A DNA stretch of 64,000 nt from Eshraghiella crossota (lineage in GTDB: Bacteria > Bacillota > Clostridia > Lachnospirales > Lachnospiraceae). The translations under genes were made by a program, and so were the position numbers. Location: positions 124,001 through 188,000 of the forward strand of contig NZ_CP102270.1 of assembly GCF_025148445.1 (NCBI RefSeq). The letters run 5' to 3'. The notes under the pieces are model-generated. The model searched no databases. It had not been told where the DNA came from and worked only from the letters and a program-made list of their open reading frames with translations. Of the stretch, positions 46,430 to 56,304 are shown piece by piece (the stretch's first letter is position 1; each line of letters opens with the position of its first letter).

Positions 46430-49400
46430 ATGTACGAAAAAGTATCTACTGACCTTAACCTGGTTCAGAGAGAAAAACAGGTTGAAAAGTTCTGGAAAGA
46501 CCACGATATTTTTAAAAAAAGCATGAAATTAAGAGAAGGATGTCCAACATATACATTCTATGACGGACCACCAACAGCTAACGGTAAGCCTCATATCGGA
46601 CACGTTCTTACCCGTGTAATCAAGGATATGATTCCGCGATACAGAACAATGAAAGGCTATATGGTTCCTCGTAAGGCAGGATGGGATACACACGGACTCC
46701 CTGTTGAACTTGAAGTTGAGAAAATGCTTGGACTTGACGGTAAGGAACAGATTGAAAAGTATGGTCTTGAACCGTTTATCGAGCATTGCAAGGAAAGTGT
46801 ATGGAAATACAAAGGAATGTGGGAAGATTTTTCAGGTACAGTCGGATTCTGGGCTGACATGGATAACCCATATGTAACATACCACAATGATTTCATCGAA
46901 TCAGAATGGTGGGCACTGAAAGAAATATGGAATAAGAAACTTTTATACAAGGGATTTAAGATTGTCCCATATTGTCCAAGATGCGGAACTCCTCTTTCAT
47001 CACATGAGGTAGCCCAGGGATATAAGGCAGTGAAAGAACGTTCCGCAGTTGTACGTTTTAAGGTTGTAGGTGAGGACGCATATTTCCTTGCATGGACAAC
47101 AACACCTTGGACATTGCCAAGCAACGTGGCACTTTGCGTTAATCCTGACGAGACATACTGTAAGGTCAAGGCAGCAGACGGACGCACATATTATATGGCA
47201 GAAGCACTTCTTGACAAGGTCCTTTCAGGAATTGAGAGAGAAGAAGGAACTCCTGCTTACGAAGTTCTTGAGACATATAAAGGAAAAGATCTTGAATATA
47301 AAGAATATGAACCTCTTTACGCATGTGCCGGAGAAGCGGCTGCAAAGCAGCACAAGAAGGGACATTTTGTTACATGTGATACTTATGTAACTATGTCAGA
47401 CGGTACAGGTATCGTTCATATTGCACCTGCATTCGGTGAAGACGATGCAAAGGTGGGACGTAAATATGACCTTCCTTTTGTACAGTTTGTAAATGGCAAG
47501 GGTGAATTAACGGAAGAGACTCCTTATGCCGGACTTTTCGTTAAGAAAGCAGACCCTGAAGTGTTAAAAGATCTTGATGCCGAGGGCAAGCTTTTTGATG
47601 CACCTAAGTTTGAACATGATTATCCATTCTGCTGGAGATGTGACACCCCTCTTATCTACTATGCAAGAGAATCATGGTTTATTAAGATGACAGCAGTTAA
47701 GGATGACCTTATCCGTAACAATAATACAATTAACTGGATTCCTGAGACTATCGGAACAGGACGTTTCGGAGCATGGCTTGAAAACGTACAGGACTGGGGT
47801 ATCAGCCGTAACAGATATTGGGGCACACCTCTTAATATCTGGCAGTGTGACAAGTGCGGTAAGATGCATTCAATCGGAAGTATTGCAGAGCTTAAAGAAC
47901 TTTCCGATAACTGCCCTGATGATATTGAGCTTCACAGACCATACATTGATGCAGTTACTTTCCCATGTGAATGTGGCGGCACAATGAAGAGAGTTCCTGA
48001 AGTAATTGACTGCTGGTTCGATTCGGGTGCAATGCCATTCGCACAGCATCATTATCCATTTGAAAACAAGGATCTTTTTGAAGCACAGTTCCCTGCAGAC
48101 TTTATTTCAGAAGCTGTTGACCAGACAAGAGGATGGTTCTATTCATTACTTGCGGAATCAACACTTTTATTTAACAAAGCACCTTACAGGAATGTAATCG
48201 TTCTCGGACATGTACAGGATGAGAACGGACAGAAGATGAGTAAGTCAAAGGGTAATGCGGTAGATCCGTTTGATGCTTTACAGACTCACGGAGCAGATGC
48301 GATAAGATGGTATTTCTATTCTAATTCGGCACCATGGCTTCCTAACCGTTTCTACGACAAAGCAGTTACGGAAGGACAGAGAAAGTTCCTCGGAACAATC
48401 TGGAATACTTACGCATTTTTCGTACTTTATGCGAATATCGATAATTTTGACGCAACAAAATATAAGCTTGAATATGATAAATTATCTGTAATGGATAAGT
48501 GGATTCTTTCAAAGGTTAATTCACTTGTTAAATCAGTTGATGCCTATCTTAATGATTACAAGATTCCTGAAACAACAAGAGTTCTTGAAGAGTTCGTTGA
48601 TGACCTTAGTAACTGGTATGTAAGACGTTCAAGAGAAAGATTCTGGGCAAAAGGAATGGAACAGGATAAAATCAATGCCTACATGACATTATATACATCC
48701 CTTGTAACACTTTGTAAGGTTGCCGCACCAATGATTCCTTTTATGACGGAAGAGATTTATCTCAACATCGTTGCCGGAATAGATAAGACAGCACCGGAAA
48801 GCATACATCTTTGTGATTTCCCTGTTGCCAACGAAGCATATATAGACAAAGAACTTGAAGCCAATATGGATGAAGTTTTACGAATCGTTGTTGTGGGAAG
48901 AGCATGTCGTAACGCAGCTAACATTAAGAACAGACAGCCTATAGGTAAGATGTACGTTAAGGCTGAAGCAGAACTTTCCGATTTCTACAAGGAAATCATT
49001 GAAGACGAACTTAATGTCAAAGAAGTGGAGTTTACAAATGATGTAAGAGCCTACAGCTCATACAGCTTCAAACCACAGCTTAAGACAGTAGGACCTAAGT
49101 ATGGCAGACTCCTTGGAAAAATTAAGCAGGCATTATCGGAAGTTGACGGAAATACTGCGATGGATGAATTAAATGAAAAAGGACAGCTTACATTTGATTT
49201 TGACGGTGAGACAGTTGAACTTACAAAAGATGATTTATTAATTGAAATTGCACAGACAGAAGGCTTTGAGTCAGGTAATGACGGAGATATAACAGTTGTA
49301 CTTGATACCAATCTTACGCCTGAACTCATTGAGGAAGGATTTATGAGAGAAATTATAAGCAAGATCCAGACAATGAGAAAAGAAGCAGGATTTGAAGTCA

Positions 49401-49585
49401 TGGATAAGATAACTGTATATTCCGACGGAAACGACAAGATTGCAGAGCTTATTTCAAAGAATGAAGACACGGTTAAAAATGATGTACTTGCTACGGAAAT
49501 TGTCACAGGTAAAATTGAAGGCTATTCTAAAGAGTGGAATATCAATGGAGAGAATGTAACTTTCGGTGTTAAAAAGAATCAGTAA
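46430..49585 (+). CDS. ileS: Isoleucyl-tRNA synthetase
   Basis: 1051 aa class Ia synthetase. ATG 46430 has AAAGGAAG upstream; in-frame codons earlier lie in the T-box leader. The HIGH motif is at residues 55-58 (KPHIGHVL) and KMSKS at 602-606. The long size, the GWDTHGLPVE-type first domain and a C-terminal extension with a DUF5915-like end suggest the eukaryal-like IleS2 type, which often resists mupirocin; that resistance is inferred, not shown. The CP1 editing domain is present around residues 190-400. It is controlled by the T-box and followed 22 bp later by glgP. Confidence 0.95.
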   Translation: MYEKVSTDLNLVQREKQVEKFWKDHDIFKKSMKLREGCPTYTFYDGPPTANGKPHIGHVLTRVIKDMIPRYRTMKGYMVPRKAGWDTHGLPVELEVEKMLGLDGKEQIEKYGLEPFIEHCKESVWKYKGMWEDFSGTVGFWADMDNPYVTYHNDFIESEWWALKEIWNKKLLYKGFKIVPYCPRCGTPLSSHEVAQGYKAVKERSAVVRFKVVGEDAYFLAWTTTPWTLPSNVALCVNPDETYCKVKAADGRTYYMAEALLDKVLSGIEREEGTPAYEVLETYKGKDLEYKEYEPLYACAGEAAAKQHKKGHFVTCDTYVTMSDGTGIVHIAPAFGEDDAKVGRKYDLPFVQFVNGKGELTEETPYAGLFVKKADPEVLKDLDAEGKLFDAPKFEHDYPFCWRCDTPLIYYARESWFIKMTAVKDDLIRNNNTINWIPETIGTGRFGAWLENVQDWGISRNRYWGTPLNIWQCDKCGKMHSIGSIAELKELSDNCPDDIELHRPYIDAVTFPCECGGTMKRVPEVIDCWFDSGAMPFAQHHYPFENKDLFEAQFPADFISEAVDQTRGWFYSLLAESTLLFNKAPYRNVIVLGHVQDENGQKMSKSKGNAVDPFDALQTHGADAIRWYFYSNSAPWLPNRFYDKAVTEGQRKFLGTIWNTYAFFVLYANIDNFDATKYKLEYDKLSVMDKWILSKVNSLVKSVDAYLNDYKIPETTRVLEEFVDDLSNWYVRRSRERFWAKGMEQDKINAYMTLYTSLVTLCKVAAPMIPFMTEEIYLNIVAGIDKTAPESIHLCDFPVANEAYIDKELEANMDEVLRIVVVGRACRNAANIKNRQPIGKMYVKAEAELSDFYKEIIEDELNVKEVEFTNDVRAYSSYSFKPQLKTVGPKYGRLLGKIKQALSEVDGNTAMDELNEKGQLTFDFDGETVELTKDDLLIEIAQTEGFESGNDGDITVVLDTNLTPELIEEGFMREIISKIQTMRKEAGFEVMDKITVYSDGNDKIAELISKNEDTVKNDVLATEIVTGKIEGYSKEWNINGENVTFGVKKNQ

Positions 49586-49607
49586 AGGTACAAGGATGGA
49601 GTTTTAA

Positions 49608-52058
49608 ATGAGTGAATTTGAATTTGACAAAGAAGAATTTAAAAAAAATGTAGTTAATGCTGTTAAGAGCAGATATCGTAAGACCATTGATGAAGCAGAT
49701 AAACAGCAGGTATTTCAGGCAGTTGCTTATACGGTCAAGGATTATATAATTGACCGTTGGATTGCAACACATAAGGAATTCGAGAAACAGGACGCAAAGA
49801 CAGTATATTATATGTCAATGGAATTCCTCATGGGCCGTGCACTCGGTAATAACATGATTAACCTTACATGCTATAAAGGTGTTAAGGAAGCTCTTGATGA
49901 ACTGGGGTTTGATCTTAATGCCATTGAGGATGAAGAGCCTGATGCTGCATTGGGAAACGGAGGACTCGGAAGACTTGCAGCATGCTTTCTTGATTCGTTA
50001 TCATCTCTCGGATACCCTGCTTACGGCTGTGGAATCAGATACAGATACGGAATGTTTGCACAGAAAATTGTAGACGGTTATCAGAAAGAAATTCCTGATG
50101 ACTGGCTTCGTGACGGCAATCCATTTGAAATCAAGAGACCTGAATATGCGGTTACCGTAAAATTCGGCGGCTATGTAAGATCTTATACAGATGCAGACTA
50201 TCATGAACATTACGTTCAGGAAGCATACCAGAGTGTAAGGGCAGTGCCTTATGACCTTCCTGTTGTAGGTTACAACAATAATGTTGTAAATACGTTAAGA
50301 ATATGGGATGCGGAGCCAATCCAGCAGTTTAACCTGGATGAATTTGACAAAGGTGATTATCAGAAAGCGGTTGAGCAGGAAAATCTCGCAAAGAATATCT
50401 GCGAAGTCCTTTATCCTTGTGATGACCATTATGCAGGAAAGGAATTAAGACTTAAACAGCAGTATTTCTTCGTATCCGCAAGTGTACAGAGTGCAGTTGC
50501 CAAGTACAAAAAGAACCATGATGACATAAGGAAACTTCATGAAAAAGTATGTTTTCAGTTAAATGATACACATCCTACCGTAACAGTAGCGGAACTTATG
50601 AGAATACTTATGGATGAAAAGGGTCTTTCATGGGATGAAGCATGGGGCGTTACTACAAAATGCTGTGCTTACACTAACCATACAATTATGGCTGAAGCAC
50701 TTGAAAAGTGGCCTATTGACCTTTTTCAGAAATTACTTCCAAGAATTTATCAGATTATAGAAGAAATCAACAGAAGATTTGTAAATGAAGTAAAACGTAT
50801 GTATCCTGACAATCAGGAAAAAATCGCAAAAATGGCTATTTTATATGATGGACAGGTTAAAATGGCTAACCTTGCTATCGTTGCAGGATATTCTGTAAAC
50901 GGTGTTGCGGCACTTCATACAGAAATTCTTGAAAAACAGGAACTTAAAGATTTCTATGAAATGATGCCTGAGAAATTTAATAACAAGACTAACGGTATTA
51001 CACAGAGAAGATTCCTTCTCCACGGCAATCCATTGCTTGCAGACTGGGTAACAGACAAAATCGGCGACGGCTGGATAACAGATCTTCCAAAGATATCAGG
51101 GCTTGTGAAATACGCCGATGATGAAAAGAGCCGTAAAGAGTTCATGCAGATTAAGCGAGAGAACAAAGTACGTCTTGCAAAGTATATTAAAGAACATAAT
51201 GATGTAGAAGTTAATCCGGATTCAATTTTTGACGTGCAGGTAAAACGACTTCACGAATATAAGAGACAGCTGCTTAACATTCTTCATGTTATGTACCTTT
51301 ATAATAAGATAAAGGCTAACCCTGATATGGATTTTACACCAAGAACATTTATTTTCGGTGCTAAAGCAGCAGCAGGCTACAGAAGAGCCAAATTAACAAT
51401 TAAACTTATCAATTCCGTTTCAGATGTTATTAATAACGATAAGTCTATTAACGGCAAACTTAAAGTTGTATTTATAGAGAACTACAGAGTATCCAATGCA
51501 GAAATTATTTTTGCTGCAGCAGATGTAAGCGAACAGATATCTACCGCAAGTAAGGAGGCATCGGGAACCGGCAATATGAAATTCATGTTAAACGGTGCCA
51601 TGACACTCGGTACAATGGATGGTGCCAACGTTGAAATCGTTAAAGAAGTCGGTGAAGAAAATGCTGTTATATTCGGTCTTAGTGCAGACGAAGTAATAGA
51701 ATATGAGCTGAACGGCGGATATAATCCTTTGGACATATACAATTCCGACGAAGAAATAAGAAGGGTGCTTAACCAGCTTGTAGACGGAACATATTCACCT
51801 GCTGACCATGAATTATTCAGGGATTTGTATAATGCACTTCTCTATGACGGAGTGGCAGACCGATATTTTATATTAAAAGATTTCCGTTCCTACGCAGAAG
51901 CACAGGAAAAGATAGAAGCAAAATATCGTGATAAAGACGGATGGGCAAAATCGGTTATGCTTAATACCGCCCGTTCGGGAAAATTCTCATCAGACAGAAC
52001 TATCGAAGAGTATGTAAGAGATATCTGGCATCTTGAAAAAGTTAAAGTAGAATTATAA
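49608..52058 (+). CDS. glgP: Glycogen/alpha-glucan phosphorylase
   Basis: 816 aa PLP enzyme that releases glucose 1-phosphate from alpha-1,4 glucans. The N-terminal half contains MEFLMGRALGNNMINL and LGNGGLGRLAACF (about residue 114). The PLP lysine is K658 in GTGNMKF, in the segment ASKEASGTGNMKF. NDTHPTV and KRLHEYKRQLLNILH are family landmarks. It starts 22 bp after ileS; a stable hairpin follows its stop. No other glg gene is in the window. Confidence 0.97.
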   Translation: MSEFEFDKEEFKKNVVNAVKSRYRKTIDEADKQQVFQAVAYTVKDYIIDRWIATHKEFEKQDAKTVYYMSMEFLMGRALGNNMINLTCYKGVKEALDELGFDLNAIEDEEPDAALGNGGLGRLAACFLDSLSSLGYPAYGCGIRYRYGMFAQKIVDGYQKEIPDDWLRDGNPFEIKRPEYAVTVKFGGYVRSYTDADYHEHYVQEAYQSVRAVPYDLPVVGYNNNVVNTLRIWDAEPIQQFNLDEFDKGDYQKAVEQENLAKNICEVLYPCDDHYAGKELRLKQQYFFVSASVQSAVAKYKKNHDDIRKLHEKVCFQLNDTHPTVTVAELMRILMDEKGLSWDEAWGVTTKCCAYTNHTIMAEALEKWPIDLFQKLLPRIYQIIEEINRRFVNEVKRMYPDNQEKIAKMAILYDGQVKMANLAIVAGYSVNGVAALHTEILEKQELKDFYEMMPEKFNNKTNGITQRRFLLHGNPLLADWVTDKIGDGWITDLPKISGLVKYADDEKSRKEFMQIKRENKVRLAKYIKEHNDVEVNPDSIFDVQVKRLHEYKRQLLNILHVMYLYNKIKANPDMDFTPRTFIFGAKAAAGYRRAKLTIKLINSVSDVINNDKSINGKLKVVFIENYRVSNAEIIFAAADVSEQISTASKEASGTGNMKFMLNGAMTLGTMDGANVEIVKEVGEENAVIFGLSADEVIEYELNGGYNPLDIYNSDEEIRRVLNQLVDGTYSPADHELFRDLYNALLYDGVADRYFILKDFRSYAEAQEKIEAKYRDKDGWAKSVMLNTARSGKFSSDRTIEEYVRDIWHLEKVKVEL

Positions 52059-52079
52059 TCATAACAATTATAAGAACAT

Positions 52080-52130
52080 AGTCTCATGAGTGGCACTTTT
52101 AAGCCATTTGTGGGACTTTTTCTTTTATTT
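52080..52130 (+). terminator. Terminator after glgP
   Basis: 15-bp stem (52080-52094 with 52103-52117) relying on several G-U pairs, then a T-rich tract to 52130. Confidence 0.7.
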
Positions 52131-52145
52131 TAAAATAAGATGTGT

Positions 52146-52151
52146 TACAAT
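52146..52151 (+). promoter_or_regulatory. Extended -10 element of the membrane protein gene
   Basis: TACAAT (52146-52151) preceded by TG at 52143-52144. The -35 is weak. It lies about 47 bp before the TTG start. Confidence 0.4.
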
Positions 52152-52197
52152 AACGGGAAAAGGCCTTGCAGGATCCAGGGCTGTGGGAGGAAATTAT

Positions 52198-53610
52198 TTG
52201 AAGAAAAGGTTTATAATAATATTAGCCGTAATATCACTTGCTTTTTTTGTCATATCATATTTATTGCCACAGAGAATAGGTGGTACAGATTATACAGGTG
52301 TATATACGGATGCAGGATTATATGGAACACAGGAAAATGTTGAAGTTAAAAAAGTCGGCAAAATCTATGTACTTCGTATAAAACCGCCTATAGGTGATGC
52401 TGAATATGTTAATGTGGAGTTTTCTCCTGACAAACCGGGTGAAATGATTCAGATAGATGATCACAGCCTGTGCAGGGTATATATGTTTAATAATTCTATG
52501 TGTATTCAGACCTATATAATGTATGAAGGAGATTATTATAACGGTGCAGCAGGTGAACTTGAAAATTCTTATTCTTCAGGTGAGTACGAATTATATAGTT
52601 TGGCCTATATGGTAAAAATGAATTCCACAGACCGGCAGAATAATAACTATATGAGATATGTGCTTCGTATAGTGGCAGTTATTATATTTGCCGTCCTGTC
52701 GTTTATTTTGATATTTAACAAAATAAAAGCTGCCCCCGTTATCGGTATGGCAGTAATGTCTGCTGTTATATTGACAGGTTTTGTATATGATTTTTCCGTA
52801 AAATTGTATGAAGGCAGATATGAAGCAGAGGACAGTATCACCAAAAGCTATTTAAATGCTCTGGATGACGTAAACCGTTTATATTGCATGGATATTGTAA
52901 AGGCAGACAGAACCGGCAACAAATACTACATAGTTATGTTTAATACGAGCAGAAGTTTTCCGAACATATATGTTGCCCATACAAAAGACGGTGAGTTAAT
53001 TACGGATACAGAAGTGGAATATGGATTTGCGGATTTTAATACATACAGAATTACAAGAAAATTCGGGAAATACCATATGTATTGGAAAGCCGGTGACGAA
53101 TGGTTTACAATGAGAATAGACAAGAAATATGAGAAAGGTTTTGCGGTAAGACATATTACGGAATACATTGCAGCAGGACTTTTGGGAATATATTTCTTTA
53201 TATTTATAAAATCAAGTAATAAAGCCAGAAAAGAAAAAGAAGAAGAAAAACAATACGGAATATTTGGCAGATACAGATGTACGGAGGTCAGTCATCTTAA
53301 CGAAATTTATGAAGATTTTGCAAAACACCTCACAGAAAATGTAGCCGGTACTGAAATAATCATAATGCCGGATTCTTTTGAAATATTCGGAAATAGATAT
53401 GATAATGTAAAATACGAGTTTTTGGACAGTAAGAAACATTATGAAATACCTGAAATCAAAGGCAAAAAAACAGAGATTAAGATTGTATGTGGTGATGAGA
53501 TTTTTTACTATGTGAAAACAGCTAAAGAAATATTGTTTGTAAATACTTTGAACGGCAATGTTCTTTTATTAATCAAAGCATTGCAGGAGGAAAAAACCTA
53601 TGGCAGCTGA
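52198..53610 (+). CDS. Multi-pass membrane protein of unknown function
   Basis: 470 aa. TTG 52198 is chosen because GGGAGG lies 7 nt upstream; the longer frame has no such site. Four predicted helices: residues about 4-22, 156-178, 182-204 and 355-375. Between helix 1 and 2 is an extracellular domain of about 130 residues, a second lies between helices 3 and 4, and a cytoplasmic tail of about 95 residues ends the protein. The tail looks PH-like (beta strands then a helix). No family recognised. Its last 11 nt overlap the small Cys gene. Confidence 0.75.
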   Translation: MKKRFIIILAVISLAFFVISYLLPQRIGGTDYTGVYTDAGLYGTQENVEVKKVGKIYVLRIKPPIGDAEYVNVEFSPDKPGEMIQIDDHSLCRVYMFNNSMCIQTYIMYEGDYYNGAAGELENSYSSGEYELYSLAYMVKMNSTDRQNNNYMRYVLRIVAVIIFAVLSFILIFNKIKAAPVIGMAVMSAVILTGFVYDFSVKLYEGRYEAEDSITKSYLNALDDVNRLYCMDIVKADRTGNKYYIVMFNTSRSFPNIYVAHTKDGELITDTEVEYGFADFNTYRITRKFGKYHMYWKAGDEWFTMRIDKKYEKGFAVRHITEYIAAGLLGIYFFIFIKSSNKARKEKEEEKQYGIFGRYRCTEVSHLNEIYEDFAKHLTENVAGTEIIIMPDSFEIFGNRYDNVKYEFLDSKKHYEIPEIKGKKTEIKIVCGDEIFYYVKTAKEILFVNTLNGNVLLLIKALQEEKTYGS

Positions 53611-53779
53611 TAATTGCGAGATGTGCGGATATTTAGAGTACAATGAAGAACTGGAATATTATGAATGTACAATGAATCTTGATGAAGACGAGATGTATAA
53701 TTTTATTACCGGCAACAGCAGGGAATGTCCGTATTTTCAATATAGAGATGAATACAGAGTTGTTAGAAAACAGATGTAA
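53600..53779 (+). CDS. Small four-Cys protein (DUF6472-like)
   Basis: 59 aa, below common ORF-length cut-offs. ATG 53600 has GGAGG 9 nt upstream and overlaps the end of the membrane protein by 11 nt. Cys at positions 6, 9, 23 and 43 (CEMCGY, YECTMN, RECPYF) suggest one zinc site. The sequence is otherwise acidic and aromatic. It matches my memory of a small Lachnospiraceae family (DUF6472) of unknown role. It lies directly before ilvB, whose GGAGG follows its stop. Confidence 0.8.
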   Translation: MAADNCEMCGYLEYNEELEYYECTMNLDEDEMYNFITGNSRECPYFQYRDEYRVVRKQM

Positions 53780-53796
53780 TATTAATGGAGGATATT

Positions 53797-55521
53797 ATGG
53801 CAATTAAAGGAACAGAATTATTTGTAAAAGCCCTTAGGGCAGAGGGGGTAGATACCGTATTCGGCTATCCCGGAGGAATGGCGATAGATTTATTTGATGC
53901 TTTATATTCGGCAAATGATATTGATGTAATTCTTCCAAGACACGAACAGGCACTTATACATGAGGCTGACGGTTATGCGAGGGCAACGGGAAAAGTCGGT
54001 GTATGCCTTGTAACCAGCGGCCCGGGTGCAACCAATCTTGTTACAGGTATTGCAACCGCCAATTTTGACAGTGTTCCCCTTGTGTGTTTTACAGGACAGG
54101 TATCAAGGGATTTAATTGGAAATGACGCTTTTCAGGAAGTAGACATCGTAGGTGTAACGAGAAATATATGTAAATATGCAGTTACCGTAAGAGACAGAAA
54201 TGAACTTCCAACCATAATCAAGAAGGCTTTTTATATTGCAAGAACAGGAAAACCGGGTCCGGTTGTTATAGATATACCTAAGGATATACAGACAGCAATG
54301 GGTAATGAAGAATATCCGGAGGAAATTGCTATACGAGGCTACAAACCTGCCAGCGGGGTTCATGCCGGACAGATTAAAAAGGCAATGTCAATGCTTAAGA
54401 GTGCAAAAAAACCTGTTATTCTTGTAGGCGGTGGTGTGAGAATTGCAGGGGCCGAAGAAGTTCTTACAGAATTTGCCGAGAAGATGAATATTCCGGTTAT
54501 TACAACAATAATGGGAAAAGGTGCGATGTCAAGCAATCACAGGCTTTATGTGGGTAATATCGGAATGTATGGAAATTACGCTTCCAATATGGCTGTCAGC
54601 GAATGTGATGTTCTACTTGCCATCGGAGTAAGATTCAGTGACAGAATCACAGGAACAATCGAAGATTTTGCCAAAAATGCAAAGATTATCCATGTTGATA
54701 TAGATACAGCCTCAATTTCAAGAAATATTGTGGTTAATATTCCTATTGTTGCCGATGCCAAACTTGCAATAGAAGAGATGCTTAAAAGCGCGGTTGAGGG
54801 TAAACATGATGCATGGATTGATAAACTCAGTGATTGGAAGGACAAAATGCCTATAACAATGAAGAATTATGAAGGCATGACTCCTGAAATGATTATAGAT
54901 GCAATCAACCGTAAATTTCCTGAAGCTACAGTTACAACCGACGTAGGACAGAACCAGTTATGGACAACACAGTACCTCAAAATGGACGGCAGACGTAAAT
55001 TCATAACATCCGGGGGCCTCGGCACAATGGGTTATGGACTTCCTGCAGCAATCGGAGCATACCTTGGACAGGAAAAAGGACCTGTTATCTGCATAAGCGG
55101 TGACGGTGGAGTACAGATGAATATTCAGGAGCTTGCCACAGCTTCACTTCTTGATGTTCCTGTCATACTCTGTATTATCAACAATACATATCTTGGTAAT
55201 GTTAAGCAGATGCAGAAGATGTTTTATGATAAAAGATATTCAAGCACCTGTTTAAGGTACAGCAGAAGCTGTAACAGACAGTGCCGGATAGACGGAACCT
55301 GCACAGGCAAACAGTATGTACCGGATTTCGTAAAACTTGCCGAGAGTTACAATGCACTTGGAATCAGGGTTACGGATGAAAAAGATATTGATGAAGCCTT
55401 TGACAGGGCAGCAGCTAATGTAAACAGACCAACGGTTATTGAGTTTATGATAAGTTGTGAACTGGACGTATATCCGATGGTTCCGGGCGGAAAAGCATTA
55501 ACGGATATGTTATTTGGTTAG
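53797..55521 (+). CDS. ilvB: Acetolactate synthase large subunit
   Basis: 574 aa. ATG 53797 has GGAGG 5 nt upstream; the ATG at 53785 overlaps that site. It condenses pyruvate units (or pyruvate with 2-oxobutyrate) for valine, leucine and isoleucine. The ThDP Glu lies in PRHEQALIHEADGYARATG (near residue 49), and GDGGVQMNIQELAT is the C-terminal ThDP motif. An insert of about 25 residues near 485-510 carries four Cys (STCLRYSRSCNRQC, then GTC), absent from E. coli-type enzymes. The small subunit follows 9 bp downstream. Confidence 0.95.
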   Translation: MAIKGTELFVKALRAEGVDTVFGYPGGMAIDLFDALYSANDIDVILPRHEQALIHEADGYARATGKVGVCLVTSGPGATNLVTGIATANFDSVPLVCFTGQVSRDLIGNDAFQEVDIVGVTRNICKYAVTVRDRNELPTIIKKAFYIARTGKPGPVVIDIPKDIQTAMGNEEYPEEIAIRGYKPASGVHAGQIKKAMSMLKSAKKPVILVGGGVRIAGAEEVLTEFAEKMNIPVITTIMGKGAMSSNHRLYVGNIGMYGNYASNMAVSECDVLLAIGVRFSDRITGTIEDFAKNAKIIHVDIDTASISRNIVVNIPIVADAKLAIEEMLKSAVEGKHDAWIDKLSDWKDKMPITMKNYEGMTPEMIIDAINRKFPEATVTTDVGQNQLWTTQYLKMDGRRKFITSGGLGTMGYGLPAAIGAYLGQEKGPVICISGDGGVQMNIQELATASLLDVPVILCIINNTYLGNVKQMQKMFYDKRYSSTCLRYSRSCNRQCRIDGTCTGKQYVPDFVKLAESYNALGIRVTDEKDIDEAFDRAAANVNRPTVIEFMISCELDVYPMVPGGKALTDMLFG

Positions 55522-55530
55522 GAGGCAGAC

Positions 55531-56040
55531 ATGGATAAACTTAAAAAAAGATGGATTTCAATATATGTAGAAAATGAAATAGGTGTACTTGCTAGAATTT
55601 CAGGACTTTTTTCCGGAAAATCCTACAATATTGATACACTTACCGTAGGAGTTACCGAGGACCCTACCATGTCAAGAATGACAATAGGAGTTACAAGTGA
55701 TGATAAGACCTTTGAGCAGATAAAAAAACAGCTTAACAGAAGTGTTGAAGTTGTAAAGGTTATTGATTTTACGGATGCCAAGCTTCATATGAAGGAATTA
55801 ATGTTTATCAAAATTAATTCCTGCAATGAAAAAGACAAAGCTGAAGCTTTCAGAATTGCGTCGGTATACGGCGTAACCGTAGAAGATTACAACCGTAATA
55901 CGGTGCTTTTACAGTGTACACAGACAGAGGATAAGAATAATGACCTCATCACACTTTTAAGAGAGACTTTCGGTTACAGACTTGAAGTGGTAAGAGGCGG
56001 AGCCGTTGCCATCGAAGCCGTATCTTATTCTGACAGGTAA
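55531..56040 (+). CDS. ilvN: Acetolactate synthase small subunit
   Basis: 169 aa regulatory subunit. An ACT domain occupies residues about 7-80 (YVENEIGVLARISGLFSGKSYNI), and a C-terminal ALS_ss domain follows. It activates IlvB and binds valine for feedback inhibition. It starts 9 bp after ilvB with GGAGG. It ends head-on against the minus-strand membrane gene with no intergenic bases, so convergent transcripts probably overlap. Confidence 0.96.
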   Translation: MDKLKKRWISIYVENEIGVLARISGLFSGKSYNIDTLTVGVTEDPTMSRMTIGVTSDDKTFEQIKKQLNRSVEVVKVIDFTDAKLHMKELMFIKINSCNEKDKAEAFRIASVYGVTVEDYNRNTVLLQCTQTEDKNNDLITLLRETFGYRLEVVRGGAVAIEAVSYSDR

Positions 56041-56304
56041 TTACTTGAAAGTTTTGGAAAGACTGTTGGTATACCATATTGTAAAAAGCATGTATACAGC
56101 GGTTATTCCAAACCATACGGCGGTAATTGCTTTATGAATGTTAAAAAATCTGAGAATACTTAACGGAGTCCAAACGGATAATACAATCAGGTTAATTCTG
56201 AGAAGTATTTTGCCGTCAGGGGCTCCTTTTTTTATCTGTTTGACAGAAAGGGCAATCTGGGCTGCCAAAAGGATTGCCATAAGAACAGTAACTATAATTT
56301 CCAT
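56041..56304 (-). CDS. Small membrane protein of unknown function
   Basis: 87 aa with three predicted helices (about 3-20, 30-52 and 57-77) and charged loops. It starts inside the stop codon of murI (TAATG overlap), so it is cotranscribed with it. No motif recognised. It is convergent with ilvN, ending next to ilvN's stop. Confidence 0.75.
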   Translation of the reverse strand: MEIIVTVLMAILLAAQIALSVKQIKKGAPDGKILLRINLIVLSVWTPLSILRFFNIHKAITAVWFGITAVYMLFTIWYTNSLSKTFK

